The notes beneath the pieces were generated by a model. The model ran no database searches, was not told where the DNA came from, and saw only the letters and a program-made list of their open reading frames with translations. This document shows positions 44,541 through 55,432 of a stretch of 64,000 nt of DNA, in pieces. Location of the stretch: positions 87,406,472-87,470,471 of the forward strand of contig CM060707.1 in NCBI GenBank assembly GCA_030686995.1, written 5' to 3'. Within the stretch, counting starts at the first letter, position 1, and each line of letters begins with the position of its first letter. The translations under genes were made by a program, and so were the position numbers. Source of the DNA: Artemisia argyi (lineage: Eukaryota; Streptophyta; Magnoliopsida; Asterales; Asteraceae).

Positions 44541-45605
44541 TGATTGGTGCTAAACAGTCAACTTAAATTGACCAAGTATATGGTCAACAAAGTCAATCTT
44601 CCTAGACTAATGCTTCCGGGTAATATAGAGTATCACTAGGTCGTTATGTCCCGACGAGGTGTGGATTGTGCTTTAGCGTGCTTGATATCGGGTGATTATT
44701 CACAGAAAGGGGTTGTGATGAGAATTATTTTAGAATTATGAACTGAAATAGCTTAGGAAAGCTATGTGATTGATTACTGGAATTTAGATTAAGAAGAAAT
44801 GATTTAGAACTTAAAAACGTACGTTTTAATTAAAAAACGTACACTGACGAACGTGAGAGAAAGTACAACTGATGAACTAAAAAGGCTACGAGTGTGAAAT
44901 ATTTATTTTTACAATCCTAATGAACAAAGAAAATTTTTAGAAAAAGAAAAATTATTCTTACACTATTTAATTATTTATTATTAATTAATTACTGATTACT
45001 TATTTATTAACTAATTATATTGATTTAAATTATTAAAAATTACTAAAAAGACTTAGATAATCAAGAAGATTTTTATAAATCTAATTAACCATCATGGGAA
45101 TCTAAAAAAAATTATAAAAAAATTGGTTTTATGTATTTTTAAACTAATTTACTAATTATTATTCTAATTATTAATTAATTACTAATTAAACTAATTATAT
45201 TCTAAAAAATAGAAAATGAATAGTATAAATTCTAGAAAAATTCTTAAAAATGTTTTAACTTATATAAAAGCTAGGAAAATTATAAAAACTAGGTGTTACT
45301 TAATAAAATCTAATTTTGCTATTTAATTCTTAATTATTAACTAATAATAAATTAAATTAACATTAATTCTAAAAACCACTAAATGACAAAGGAAAAATCT
45401 GGAAAAATTTCTAAAATTACTTTAATATAAAAGAGAATTAATAAAAATATAAAAATGCTAGAGTGCCTATAAATAAGCTAAAAAGAAAACTAAAAAAGAT
45501 AATTTCTATTAAATAAAAGCTATCACTATAATTAAATTTGGTTTTTTGTGTTTTTTCTTTTTCCAAACTAATTTAACACTAAAAACTAACAACTTTTACA
45601 AAAAC
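44541..45605 (-). repeat. Athila-B 5' LTR, U5-side part
   Basis: Starts TGATTGGTGC next to the primer site. From 45088 it matches 25626-26142 of the 3' LTR almost base for base, then switches at about 45605 to Gypsy-C coding sequence. The first 547 bp have no copy in the window, because the matching end of the 3' LTR lies left of Athila-A. Confidence 0.85.
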
Positions 45606-46340
45606 TCTTAATGTCCATAGAATCCTTAATGTCGAAGGTTGTGCTATCAGTTCCCACTCGTAAGGTTAATTTGCCATCATAGACATCAATGACTGCACGA
45701 GCGGTAGAAAGAAATGGTCTCCCTAAGATGATGGGTACCAAGTCATCCTCCTCCATATCCAAGATTACGAAGTCGACCGGGAATTTGAATTTCCCAACTT
45801 TGACTAGCACATTCTCGCATATCCCTATGGGGTATCTGACTGATCTATCAGCTAGTTGGATGTTCATACGGGTAGACTTTAATCCAGAGTATCCTAATTT
45901 ACGGAACATAGAGTGAGGCATGAGATTGATACTTGCTCCCAAATCAGCAAGAGCATTCTTGATTGATAGAGATCCTATGGAGCAAGGCAGGGTGAAGCTG
46001 CCCAGATCGTCTACCTTTTTTGGTAGCCCTCGATGGGTCACCACTGAGCATTTTTCACCCAGGGTCACAAGACCCTCAAGTTTCTTCCGGTTAGCAAGTA
46101 GTTTTTTAAAGTATGCACTATACTTTGGCACGTGATAGCAAGCATCAAGGAGGGGTATGGTGACAACCGAGTCTTTTAGGCATGACAAGAATGTCTTGTT
46201 GTCCTTCTCAGTTTTCTGGTTCCTTAATCGGGATGGAAACGGGATTCTCTTAGGTTGGTTAGGTAGGGTTGATGGGGAAGGGGTCATCAAGGGCAGTTGG
46301 TCGGGGGTCTTGCCACCGACATCCTCCTCCTCCTCGCTAG
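45606..46340 (-). pseudogene. Gypsy-C aspartic protease domain, truncated
   Basis: Frame separate from gag, joined at about 46340 near a GAG/GGA-rich run where an indel is likely. Residues: PSRLRNQKTEK, a linker, then the retropepsin-like core ALADLGASINLMP (intact DLGAS), QLADRSVRYPIG, DFVILDMEED and PIILGRPFLSTARAVIDV. Coding ends in Athila-B LTR; the last seven codons of the open frame are not element sequence. Confidence 0.85.
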
Positions 46341-47792
46341 GTTTGTTTGGATTGGGGCTATGGGGGACGAGCTTGGGTAAGGTGGGTCCTTGGTTGTTGT
46401 TCCAGCTCGAGTGGTTATCGCGAGCATGGGGTCTTTTTTGCTTACTGATGGCATTTCAAGATTATCTAGGGCTGAGTTAAGCTTGTTGAAAAATTCTCCA
46501 ATGTCATCTTGCTGCTCGTCAAAAAGCTCATTAAGACCTTTCATTTGCAAGCCTTTTTCTTGAGTGAAGTGACCAAGGTCATCTTCAAAAGTGCTCCTGA
46601 TTTCGAATTCAGGGCCTTCCTCCCCTTCTTTTCTCTTTACCAGATTTCCCCAGAGGGTGTAATCGTCATTTTGGTAAAAAGGCAAAAGGGAGGGATCAGC
46701 ATAAATGTCCCCTCCTGACAAGCATGCATGTTCGGTTGTGGCTACTCCTCCGCATTCTTCTACCTCATGCGGGCCCCCACAGTAATCGCAGATTAAGTAA
46801 GGATTCGACAGTTGTTTAGGTAAATGCGATCCAGCTAGGTATTCCATTCTTTTGTGAATTTTTCTCAACCGATCTGAGGTGATTTCAAAAATGCTGACAG
46901 TCGACTCAGGTTCATCCCAAGTGTCATCCTGGTCCTGAGCATATTCTTCAATCCTATCCCATCCTTCGTTGGCACTAAGATTGGCCAATTTCCCTTTTCT
47001 AGATTGGTTGATTCCGTTTCGATCGTTAGAGGAGATATTATCGTAGAAGATTTGGACCAAGAGCCAAAGCTCAATGCCATGATGGGGAACTTGTCTTATT
47101 AAATCTTTGAATCTAATCCACGATTTATGGAAGGGTTCGTCCTTCCCTTTTCGAAAATGGAGGATCCTATCTCTAAACGCTGAGGTTTTTCCAGGTGGAA
47201 AGAACTTCTCATAGAACTTGGATATGAGTTGCTCCCATGTGAAAATAGATTCAGAAGGGAGTTTGTCATACCATTCTTGGGATTTTTCATATATGGTAAA
47301 AGGAAAGAATCGCAATCGGGAAGTGTCTCTAGTATCCCCATCCGTATGGAGGGTGTCTACTATTTTCAGGAAGTCTTTGATGTGTTGGATTGGATCTTCC
47401 TCATCTAATCCGCAAAACTTACACACACTTTGGACAAGCCAAACATCGTTTGCATGCAAGACCTCGTTGGTGTATTCGTTTGGGTAGACAATGGCGTTTG
47501 AGAAGCCACGAGAGGTTGGGGAGGAGTAGTCCTTAAGGCGCTTAGGAATGGGAGTTGCGGGGATACTCATCTCATCGTTGGGTTGAGAGCTAGGGGTTGT
47601 GACATGATTTTCTGAATTTTCTTCAGAAAGAGGTGCATCAAAATCGATGGCAATGCTAGATGGTTCAGAAGTTGAGTGATATTGTCTCAATCTATGCATT
47701 TCTCTTTCGGGTTCCGCATAAGGCAAGACAAGGTTTCTAGTGGAACTACGACTCCTAGTAATCCTAAGGTTAAAGGATTCGTCATTTGCCAT
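46287..47792 (-). pseudogene. Gypsy-C gag (501-codon open stretch)
   Basis: ATG 47792 (MANDESFNLRITRSRSS). Retrotrans_gag domain at residues ~115-260 (LRFFPFTIYEKSQEWYDKL, FTWEQLISKFYEKFFPPGKT, VPHHGIELWLLVQIFYD), zinc-finger-like CDYCGGPHEVEEC near 340, and an acidic C-terminal part with FFNKLNSALDNL. No stop interrupts it, so it is the best preserved gag here, but the last ~17 residues are out of frame relative to the protease. Gag forms the particle shell in active relatives. Confidence 0.87.
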
Positions 47793-47939
47793 GATGGCAG
47801 GTGGTGAAAAGTTATGAACAAAGACACAAAGAAATAAGATAGACTAAAGAAAACCTAAAAAATAAAAATAAAATCTTACTAGAACGGAATCTAGCAAGTA
47901 GACCTAATAAAAAGAGATTCTAACCTAGACAATAACTAT

Positions 47940-47958
47940 TCCCCGGGCTGCGGCGCCA
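47940..47958 (-). other. Gypsy-C primer binding site (tRNA-Asp type)
   Basis: Minus strand TGGCGCCGCAGCCCGGGGA, similar to the Athila sites with one extra base; six bases from the LTR edge. Confidence 0.8.
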
Positions 47959-47964
47959 AAAACT

Positions 47965-49369
47965 TGATACGTGGGAATCGCACTAGGATTTACCTCTCAA
48001 GGGATCTTGAGAAGCTTACAACCCCACCAGGCAGTGTACCTGATCGTTGTAGTATAGTATAGTGACAAGTACCGGGGGATTGATCGTTCAGCTAGGAATA
48101 GTGTCGCTAGGATTAGAAAACCTAAATACTAGTTCTAAAGGTGAGAGATGATTCTTTTTGTATTTTTATATTTTTTAGAAAGCAAGTAAAAATCTCGGGT
48201 TTGAAGGATTTGGGCGGAATTAGTTGCTAGTCAACTAACCCAATACTAAAGATGCAATCAAAATAAAATACTAGAAATGAAAATAAACTAAATTATACTA
48301 AAGTTTTGAGCAATAAGCGGAGAAAATGTGTTTACTTATATTTCACTACTCCCTAGACATCTTTTACATGTTAATTACTTGTTATAGTTGCATGGATGAC
48401 GGATTGTATTCCTTAATACCATTCATGGGGTATCGCACATAACTCCCCAATTCTATGAGCTCTTATCTCCTCCTATACCATGCCCAGCACAACCATAGGA
48501 ATTATAAACAGTGGCTCATGCATTAAATACAACCAATAAAGACCTTAGTGCAATAGGTTCATGTTTCCTAAGACGTTCAAGCATGTTACCATTTGGAGAT
48601 CTGCCAGTTTTCTTAAGCCAAACATATAAATTCATTCATCCAAAACAATTATAAACAAGTAATCAACACATAATTAACATCTAGGTTTCATTAGATCCAA
48701 GCAAACACAAGATAGATCTAGCCTAGCATGATGGAACTAAGACAAGAACAAGATATAGACGACCAACACATAGGCGTATTGATTGAATTAAAAGAACACC
48801 TATCTCAATTACACATGAAAGGTATCAAGGGCTTAGAACCCTTGAAAAACCTGTAAAATTCGCACCAAGTTCGTACTTAGGGTTTCTCCAAAACTTCTCT
48901 CCCTTTAATGTGAAAATTAGAAAACTATATATAGGAAAAGGGGTCTGACGGCGTCAAGACCAAACTTGTGACGCTGTCACCTCGCCGCCAAAACTCTTCT
49001 CGGACTACCTTGATCTACTTCTGACGCCGTCATGTGTTGTGCATTTCCAGGCCGTCATGAATTTTACTCTTGACGCCCTTCCTTGTGACGCCGTCAAATC
49101 TGTACTGGGTCGTCATGGAAAATTGCTCTTGACGCCGTCAGGATGTTACTCTTGACGCCGTCACCTACTGTTCGCAGCAAGGAAAATTAAGACTTTGGCG
49201 TTTTCTTCACTTTTATGCTCCAAAAACGTCCGAATTGCTTCCTTTTCTAGATTTCACTCCCAAAGTACCTAAAATCATAAAAGGAACGATTTAGGGCAAT
49301 ATTTGATCAAATAAATTCAATTCCGGGCTTAAATGACCCCCTAAAAGTGGTTCATTTTTCGCCTCATCA
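47965..49369 (-). repeat. Gypsy-C 5' LTR (1405 bp)
   Basis: Plus strand from TGATACGTGGG to CGCCTCATCA. Homologous in inverse orientation to the solo LTR 52937-54339. Contains a TATA box (element sense, 48933-48925) with a TGACG-palindrome array upstream (48946-49163). Confidence 0.9.
48946..49163 (-). promoter_or_regulatory. Array of TGACGSCGTCA palindromes in the Gypsy-C LTR promoter
   Basis: Full sites at 48946, 49022, 49086, 49130 and 49153, a one-base variant at 48969, plus half-sites near 49053, 49071 and 49111. Immediately upstream of TATATAG (element sense). TGACG is the core bound by plant TGA-type bZIP factors; binding here is inference. Confidence 0.65.
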
Positions 49370-49896
49370 AATAACAAAAGGGGGTCCGGTTTGGTATTTG
49401 TGAATAACATGGACCAAAAATGTAATTCCACCAAAGTTGAGGGGCTGTAGATGTAGGTTTTCCAAAGTATTCACAAGGACCACTATTGCCAAACTCCAAT
49501 AACACAAGGACCATTATTTTCATTTTCGACTTTTAAAAATTCCCAAGGACCTTTTCTGTAAATTTTCAAACTCCAGGGACCAAACATGTAGATTTTCAAA
49601 ACTTTTCACCCAAAGTCCATTTTTTGATAACTTTTGATTTTTTGAAGGACTTGGGTTGACTTTTCTGAAAATAAATGCATAGGGACTATTTTTGACAAGT
49701 TTTGAAACTTGGGGGACTGAAACTGCTAATATTGCAAACTTTGATCATTTTTCATTTGTTTTTGCTCATTTTGCATTTAAAACACATAAAACACAATCCC
49801 TGAGATAATTTAAGTATTTTGATAACTTTTTGATTGTTTTTGTATGTTTTGGCAGTTTAAATACGACAAAAATGATGAGTGTTTGAGCACTCATTA
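49370..49896 (-). repeat. Athila-B 5' LTR, U3-side part and outer border
   Basis: Near-identical to 36842-37368. Ends CACTCATTA at 49896 where CACTCATCA is expected, so the terminal CA has changed. Copia-2 gag sequence starts right after (ATGACAATGCCC). Confidence 0.85.
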
Positions 49897-52800
49897 ATGA
49901 CAATGCCCAACATTCAGCTCAACTCAAAATTCGTGAATAACATGGCACCAGTTCAGAGCTGTTAAACTCAACAAAGGTCTCAGGCATACTAATCATGAAC
50001 AACTCTATGCATATCTCTAACAACATGAGAAACATGCAGCTTATGATCGGTTAATGCGTGAAAAGCTCAATCCTACAACAACTAATGAGTCTCTTGCCTT
50101 TGTCTCTAATGCTCAACAACTCACTCAACCTTCAAATGATCAATCTCAACCTCCTTCATCCAGGTCTACTCCAACTAATGGTCAATCCACAACTCCCTCA
50201 CCACCTGCCTTAAACACCCACCTCGACTCTGGGTACTCTTACACTGACATGATGATTGATAATCTCTCCAATCAAGTCTCCTTATTAGTCCAACAGTTCA
50301 GAGCTGTTCTTCCACCAACCAATAACCAATTCAGGACTTCGTCTAACCCACGAAATCAGGCAGTCATTGAAGACGGAAGGGTGGTAGTGCAGAATGTACA
50401 AGGAAGACAAAACCTCAATCCAAGAAATGCTGGTAGAGAAAATGGGCAGTATAGAGTCGGGAATGCACTGCGAGTACAAGCTAGGCAGCCTAAGTGTTAT
50501 AACTGTGGGGGGTTGGGCCATATAGCTAGGAATTGCACTCTCCCAAAGCGTCCTCAAAACTTTGAGTACTTCAAGGACAAGATGTTGCTAATACAGGCGC
50601 AAGAGAATGGAACTGCTCTAGATGAAGAAGCTTTGCTCTTTCTGGCTGGTGATGACAAGAATATGTTTGATGCTGATGTGGATGATCAACCTGTTCTGGA
50701 CATGGCACTAAATGATCCGAACATCTTTCAAGTTGAAGATTGTGATGCTTTTGATTCAGATGTTGATGACGAACCCATATCTCAAACCATCTTCATGGCT
50801 AATTTGTCTGCAGCTGCAACATCCCCACAGCAGTCTGGCTCTTCCATCACATCTGCTATCTCTGAGGTACCAACGTCACTAAATTCTAATCTGAATTACT
50901 CTACCAATCCACAGGGGGCATGTGAGTCTGTACAACCCAAGAATATTGACAACACAGACACCACTAATATGGGAAATACCAATAATATCCCATATGAACG
51001 GTATGTGAATGACAATAAAATGTCAGTTGTACCAAGTGACATGTCGTCGGTTGATTCTAGAGAACTTGAGCTGCATGAGCACACTATATACAACCCTGAT
51101 GACTCCTTGATCACTAGAGTTAACATCCTTAAGGATCGGGTGACCATATACGAGCAGCGTGCTAAATTTGATCTTCATGAACATGAGCAGAAAATGGAAT
51201 GGCAAATGCGTGCTTACATATCTGAAAACAATTCCAAACAAGAAACATTGAAAAGGGAGTTAGTATCTTTAAAAAAACAATTGGATCAAACTGTCAAACA
51301 AAGACAGGAAATTCAAAAGGGGTTGACTTCAATCAAACTCGAATACAAAGATAAAGAAACTAAACATCTAAATGATTTCTCAAAACTTAAAATGTTGAAA
51401 AACAAATTGGAAGATAAGTTGTACACGCAAGGCCAAACCATTCAATCTGCTCAAATGATGCAAAACCATAGGAAACTAAGTGATGAATTTAGTGAACTAG
51501 ATGCCTCTAAGACTAAAGCCAAATTTCTTAGAAATGGTATAGGTGCTCAACCTGCGTTATAGGATGCAAAACTATGCTTGACCCTAACCATGCCCCTCCT
51601 GATGTGAAGTCCTATGACGAGATTGATGAGGCTGAGGATATAACTAGGGAAAAACTTGCTGAGCGACTAAAGGATCCCCTGTGCATAGCTAAAAATATTG
51701 TATTTCACCATGATTATACTAATGACAATCATTCAACCATTTTTGTTCCTCAAAAGAAAATCCTCCCTGACAAAGTGTTTTGGAATATTGACATGGAAAA
51801 AATGAAAGCTGAAAGAATTGTAGGTAACACACGTACCATCTTTAGGATTGCTGACCCAACCATCTATCCTCTGAACATACCCAGGCATCTAGTACCATAT
51901 ACTCTTACCACACAGTGTAATACCCTAATTGCGTTATATATTCTAGGTCAATTGTTTAAGAACTTTGAAAAAACATGTAAAACAAGAATTACACCAAAGG
52001 GGATTACAGAAGGGGAAAGGGGTTTTGAGCAAACAAAACAGTGTTACCTAACTGAAGTCATGCCATTTTTCGATCTTCTTAAAGAACATTTTGAAGGCCT
52101 TAAAAATACCATTAATAATGATGTGACTCAAATGAAAAAGGTCTTTAAAGAGGTGGAAAATGAGGGTAACCAATTAGCTATTGATCTCAAATACAGTGAA
52201 ATTGACAGGAAAAACATTCTCATCATGAATGAGAACTTGATTGCTAATTGCATTGCATAGGATGTCTTTTACACTGTTACTAGCTCAGCACTATCTGCTC
52301 GGCAATTTCATGAAATTTTGATCATTTTAAATGTATTCCAGAATCGTGTGATTGAGCTTGAGGGGGAGAATTACAAACTAAATAACAAAATTCAAAACGA
52401 CGACCATGATAACATGGTCAGGAGTTTCTCAAAACTAGAAGTTGATAATCTTAACTTGCAACTTAAATACCAACATCTAGAAGAAAACATAAAATTATCA
52501 AATGCCAAGTCATCTTCGGATGCTCCTGAGTTTGACACATGTTTTGAATTAGCTAAAAAGGATGATGTAATTCAAGCTCACTCAAACACGATTCGGATGT
52601 TGAGGGCCCAAATTGCACAATTAAAGTCGAACAAAGGCGACGTGACCAATACCAATTACCAGAAGTCGATAGATTCTCAAAACTGTCAGAAACAAGGCAT
52701 TATCCATGTATTACAACATGAAAATGAGTGGCTTCGTGCTGAAATGTAAAATGCTAAACAACGTTACAAAGAGTTATTTGAGTCTATTAAAATAACACGT

Positions 52801-52936
52801 AACCAAAACAATGAAAGAGTCACTTCTTTGCTAAACGAAATTGAGAATCTAAAGACTATGGTGAAGGGTAAAATGCCCGTCGTTTCATGTGATCATGCAA
52901 TTTCCAATGCACATGCTTGTAAGAAATATGCGTGCA
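49897..52936 (+). pseudogene. Copia-2 gag: CCHC knuckle followed by extended coiled-coil region
   Basis: Open stretches 50054-51562, 51574-52260 and 52318-52749 are parts of one gene. The upstream 150 bases are gag-like but broken. Features of the first stretch: a Ser/Pro/Thr-rich start, a zinc knuckle CYNCGGLGHIARNC at residues 148-161, the PKRPQNFEYFKDKMLL block, acidic DADVDDQP/DSDVDDEP repeats, then a coiled coil at ~360-480. A frameshift lies at about 51565. A TAG at 52258-52260 and a TAA at 52747-52749 are in frame with what follows. The second stretch has CYLTEVMPFFDLLKEHFEGL. A coiled-coil-extended gag of this kind is something I recall from Asteraceae copia elements. Function of the extension is unknown. 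Confidence 0.85.
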
Positions 52937-53142
52937 TGATGAGGCGAAAAATGAACCACTTTTAGGGGGTCATTTAAGCCCAGAATTGACTTTATTTGAT
53001 CAAATATTGCCCTAAATCGTTCCTTTTGTGATTTTAGGTACTTTGGGAATGAAAACTGGAAAAGGAAGCAATTCGGACGTTTTTGGAGCATAAAAGTGAA
53101 GAAAACGCCAAAGTCTTAATTTTCCTTGCTGGGAACAGTAGG

Positions 53143-53359
53143 TGACGGCGTCAAGAAGGAATCCTTGACGGCGTCAAGAGCAAATTCCATGACGATCCAG
53201 TACAGATTTGACGGCGTCACGAAGTAGGGCGTCAAGAGTAAAATTCATGACGGCCTGGAAATGCACAATACATGACGGCGTCAAAAGTAGATCAAGGCAG
53301 TCCGAGAAGAATTTTGGCGGTGAGGTGACGGCGTCACAAGTTTGGTCTTGACGCCGTCA
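53143..53359 (+). promoter_or_regulatory. Array of TGACGSCGTCA palindromes upstream of the solo-LTR TATA box
   Basis: Six full sites at 53143, 53166, 53209, 53273, 53326 and 53349, with half-sites at 53190, 53230 and 53248, in 217 bp. The last site ends 13 bases before TATATAT at 53372. Confidence 0.7.
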
Positions 53360-53371
53360 GACCCCTTTTCC

Positions 53372-53378
53372 TATATAT
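53372..53378 (+). promoter_or_regulatory. TATA box of the solo LTR
   Basis: TATATAT in CCTATATATTG, the counterpart of CTATATATAGG in Gypsy-C. Confidence 0.55.
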
Positions 53379-54339
53379 TGTCTTCTAATTTTCACATTAA
53401 AAAAGAGAAGTTTTGGAGAAACCCTAAGTACGAACTTGGTGCGAATTTTACAGGTTTTTCAAGGGTTCTAAGCCCTTGATACCTTGCATGTGTAATTGAG
53501 ATAAGTATTCTTTTAATTCAATCAATATGTCTATGTGTTGGTTGTCTATATCTTGTTCTTGTCTTAATTCCATCATGCTAGGCTAGATCTATCTTGTGTT
53601 TGCTTGGATCTAATGAAACCTAGATGTTAATTATGTGTTGATTACTTGTTTATAATTGTAATGGATGAATGATTTTTATGTTAGGCTTAAGAAAACTAGC
53701 AGATCTCCAATTGGTAACATGCTTGAACATCTTAAGAAACATGAACCGATGTGCACTAGGTCTTTATTGGTTGTATTTAATGCATGAGCCACTGTTTATA
53801 ATCCCTATGGTTATGCTGGGCATGGTATAGGAGGAGATAAGAGCTCATAGAATTGGGGAGTTAAGTGCGCCACCCCATGAATGATATTAAGGAATACGAT
53901 CCGTCATCCATGCAACTATAACAAGTAATTAACGTGTAAAAGATGTCTAGGGAGTATTGAAATCTAAGTAAACACATTTTCTCCACTTATTGCTCCCAAC
54001 TTTAGTATAATTTAGTTTATTTTCATTTTTAGTATTTCATTTTGATTGCATCTTTAGTATTGGGTTAGTTGACTAGCAACTAATTCCGCCCAAATCCTTC
54101 AAACCCGAGATTTTTACTTGCTTTCTAAAAAATATAAAAATACAAAAATAATCATCCCTCACCTTTAGAACTAGTATTTAGGTTTTCTAATCCTAGCGAC
54201 ACTATTCCTAGCTGAACGATCAATCCCCCGGTACTTGTCACTATACTATACTATAACGATCAGGTACACTGCCTGGTGGGGGTTGTAAGCTTCTCGAGAT
54301 CCCTCGAGAGGTAAAGCCTGGTGCAATCCCTACGCATCA

Positions 54340-54797
54340 GTGCGATGCTGTGAATGTCTCTCTTCCCCTTAGGAACAATAAGTTAGTTCATAGCAACTAT
54401 CTTAGATATCTTAAGGATTGCCTGGTAATACTTAGAGAAACCATTGAGGATAAGAGGATACCTATACCACAGGATGATGTTATTGTTGGTGCATGCTTCC
54501 TCACTAATAGAGCCCAGGAATTATTAGAATATGCTATAGGATCATGCCCCAAGTATGATAACAAGCCGGATAGGTCATTTGCGTCACACTCCAACAGTGG
54601 CAACAAACATGTTACATTTGATTCTCCCCAAACCATGTCACAATCCACCATCATGATCACCAGTAAACAAGTTGCAACTAATCATACTAATGTTTCCGTC
54701 ATTGCTTCTACAGGAGTAAAAGGTGTATCTAAAGCTAGCAAGTCACAGCCTAGATGCAATACAAAGAATGATAGGACTTTGCCAGCTAAGAGTGCAC
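54340..54797 (+). pseudogene. Copia-2 gag extension, continued after the solo LTR
   Basis: Open from the solo-LTR border. Contains NYLRYLKDCLVILRETIED, ELLEYAIGSCPKYDN, KHVTFDSPQTMSQ and a Ser/Thr/Lys-rich tail (STGVKGVSKASKSQPRCNTK). These blocks follow the coiled coil in the family as I recall it. It ends where Copia-3 LTR-like sequence begins (ACTATAAATCC), so the final codons and the stop at 54800-54802 come from the junction. Confidence 0.8.
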
Positions 54798-54882
54798 TAT
54801 AAATCCTTTGTCTCGCGGTTAGATCTTTCCATATCTTACTTATTATCTTGCTTATATCATTATTACATTTATAGACGTAGAC

Positions 54883-54957
<75 letters not shown>

Positions 54958-55365
54958 CTCATATAGTGCTAGTATTGATTTTACTTAAAGATCAAACGAA
55001 AGTTTTATTCACAAAACAAAGTTTTTACAATCAAACTAAAAAGGTAACATACATATAATTGATCATTTCGATCAAGTAAAGTTTTCGTACAAAATATAAC
55101 TAAGCATTATAAAATAAACGATTACTTAGTTATTTCTCGTATATAGCTATAATTGTTTATATTGTGCATGTGTTGATTTCACATACTTAGCTTATATTAT
55201 TATTGTTCATACTTAAATATAGTTGTTCAGATTGTTCAAGATTAGAGTTCACATAAGATTGAATCAAAGTTTTAAAAGCAAACAAGGTTTTAAAACTAAA
55301 CTAAGTTTTCATAATAAAATTAAAAAGACGTAAAACTATTCAACCCCCCCTTCTAGTTTTCCACA
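54798..55365 (+). repeat. Copia-3 5' LTR remnant (3' part only)
   Basis: Aligns with the last ~220 bp of the Copia-3f LTR (ACTATAAAT, GATCTTTC, then GACGTAAAACTATTCAACCCC and CTAGTTTTCCACA at the end) with extra sequence, including an AT microsatellite, in between. The first part of the LTR is missing. Confidence 0.7.
54884..54954. repeat. (TA)n microsatellite, 71 bp
   Basis: Uninterrupted TA repeat. Produces a spurious Ile-Tyr repeat ORF on the plus strand. Confidence 0.97.
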
Positions 55366-55367
55366 AT

Positions 55368-55379
55368 TGGTATCAGAGC
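55368..55379 (+). other. Copia-3 primer binding site (initiator tRNA-Met)
   Basis: TGGTATCAGAGC, two bases after the LTR end. Confidence 0.9.
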
Positions 55380-55387
55380 TACGTTAA

Positions 55388-55424
55388 ACAAGATTTTTAA
55401 AATATACTATATTTTAAAACTTGT
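55388..55424 (+). promoter_or_regulatory. Copia-3 leader hairpin next to the primer site
   Basis: ACAAG-AT-TTTTAAAATATA faces TATATTTTAAAA-CTTGT: a 12-base arm pair extended by five more after a 2-base bulge. A similar but less perfect fold is at 27689-27724 in Copia-3f. Confidence 0.55.
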
Positions 55425-55432
55425 ATCGATCT

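Larger units (their letters stand above)
45606..49369 (-). mobile_element. Gypsy-C: Ty3/gypsy fragment (LTR, gag, protease), 3' part deleted
   Basis: Minus strand: LTR 49369-47965, tRNA-Asp primer site 47958-47940, gag, and protease, ending abruptly at 45606 in Athila-B LTR. RT, integrase and the 3' LTR are gone. The right edge is exact: host sequence AATAACAAAAGGGG resumes at 49370, uninterrupted at 36842. The left edge coincides with loss of about 2 kb of host LTR, so a deletion removed both. Gag and LTR differ clearly from Athila-A/B. Confidence 0.87.
52937..54339 (+). mobile_element. Solo LTR of the Gypsy-C family in Copia-2
   Basis: 1403 bp from TGATGAGGCG to TACGCATCA, the inverse-oriented homologue of 47965-49369. 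Flanks GTGCA (52932-52936) and GTGCG (54340-54344) are a 4/5 target duplication, and the interrupted Copia-2 ORF resumes after it. Left by recombination between the two LTRs of a full element. The TATA box and TGACG array are better preserved than in Gypsy-C. Confidence 0.92.
49897..54797 (+). mobile_element. Copia-2: Ty1/copia fragment with a long coiled-coil gag, host of Athila-B and a solo LTR
   Basis: Only gag and its C-terminal extension are present. The 5' part lies on the far side of Athila-B, outside the window, and no pol follows before the Copia-3 LTR remnant at 54798. The coding sequence resumes cleanly on both sides of the solo LTR. Confidence 0.85.

Noticed and set aside
54723..55058. 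111-codon ORF with an Ile-Tyr repeat
   Set aside because: Produced by the (TA)n microsatellite.
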